NCBI GenBank assembly: GCA_900554495.1
Contig: USHR01000109.1
Coordinates: 1 to 6,214, forward strand
Source of the DNA: an uncultured Collinsella sp.
GTDB lineage: Bacteria; Actinomycetota; Coriobacteriia; Coriobacteriales; Coriobacteriaceae
DNA: 6,214 nt
Direction of reading: 5' to 3'
Part shown: piece by piece, positions 6,189 through 6,214 of the stretch
How the letters are laid out: every line of letters begins with the position of its first letter
How positions within the stretch are numbered: position 1 is the first letter of the stretch
Notes under the pieces: model-generated
Told to the model about the DNA's origin: nothing
What the model saw: the letters and a program-made list of their open reading frames with translations, nothing else
Databases searched by the model: none
Made by a program: the position numbers and the translations under genes

Positions 6189-6194
6189 ATTGTA
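6189..6194 (-). promoter_or_regulatory. Possible -10 box of the amino acid ABC operon
   Basis: The minus strand reads TACAAT, one base away from TATAAT, 35 bases upstream of the ATPase start codon. A -35 box at the usual 17-base distance would begin outside the window, so only its last three bases (CGG) can be seen. There is no extended -10 TG. This is a single-motif guess in an otherwise suitable place. Confidence 0.35.
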
Positions 6195-6214
6195 CGGAAA
6201 GAACCACGTTTCCG

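Overview
The window comes from a GC-rich bacterium with GC-ending codons. Its gene content and style (split NfnA/NfnB-type oxidoreductase, a Tat-type lipoprotein binding protein, small dispersed palindromes with a CTGTCCC core) fit an anaerobic actinobacterium of the Coriobacteriia, perhaps Collinsella or a relative. This placement is inferred from composition and protein style and was not confirmed by any search.

Left part, plus strand (85-2324): two overlapping genes encode the two subunits of an NfnAB-type oxidoreductase. The small subunit carries FAD, an NAD(H) site and a 2Fe-2S cluster. The large subunit carries two 4Fe-4S clusters, FAD and an NADP(H) site. In characterised members this complex couples ferredoxin and NADH oxidation to NADP+ reduction by flavin-based electron bifurcation, supplying NADPH to fermentative cells. 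A clear intrinsic terminator (2353-2391) ends this unit. The 84 bases upstream of the first gene hold its ribosome binding site and no promoter I could call with confidence.

Right part, minus strand (6153 down to 2452): five genes read in the order ATPase, lipoprotein substrate-binding protein, permease, permease, cytidylate-kinase-like protein. The first four form a complete polar amino acid (glutamine/glutamate/aspartate type) ABC importer with gaps of 3-25 bases, so they are almost certainly one operon. A possible -10 box lies just upstream of the ATPase gene near the right edge. The kinase-like gene follows after 48 bases, most of which are an imperfect palindrome.

The two transcription units converge at 2325-2451. 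This gap holds the nfnAB terminator and a second, longer palindrome that abuts the kinase stop codon. The palindromes on either side of the kinase-like gene share a core (ACAAAGG, then CTGTCCC, then TTTG) in the same orientation and look like members of a dispersed REP-like family. They are the main thing here that ordinary gene annotation does not explain. I found no tRNA, rRNA, CRISPR array, insertion sequence or clearly novel multi-gene system; the window is mostly conventional core metabolism and transport.
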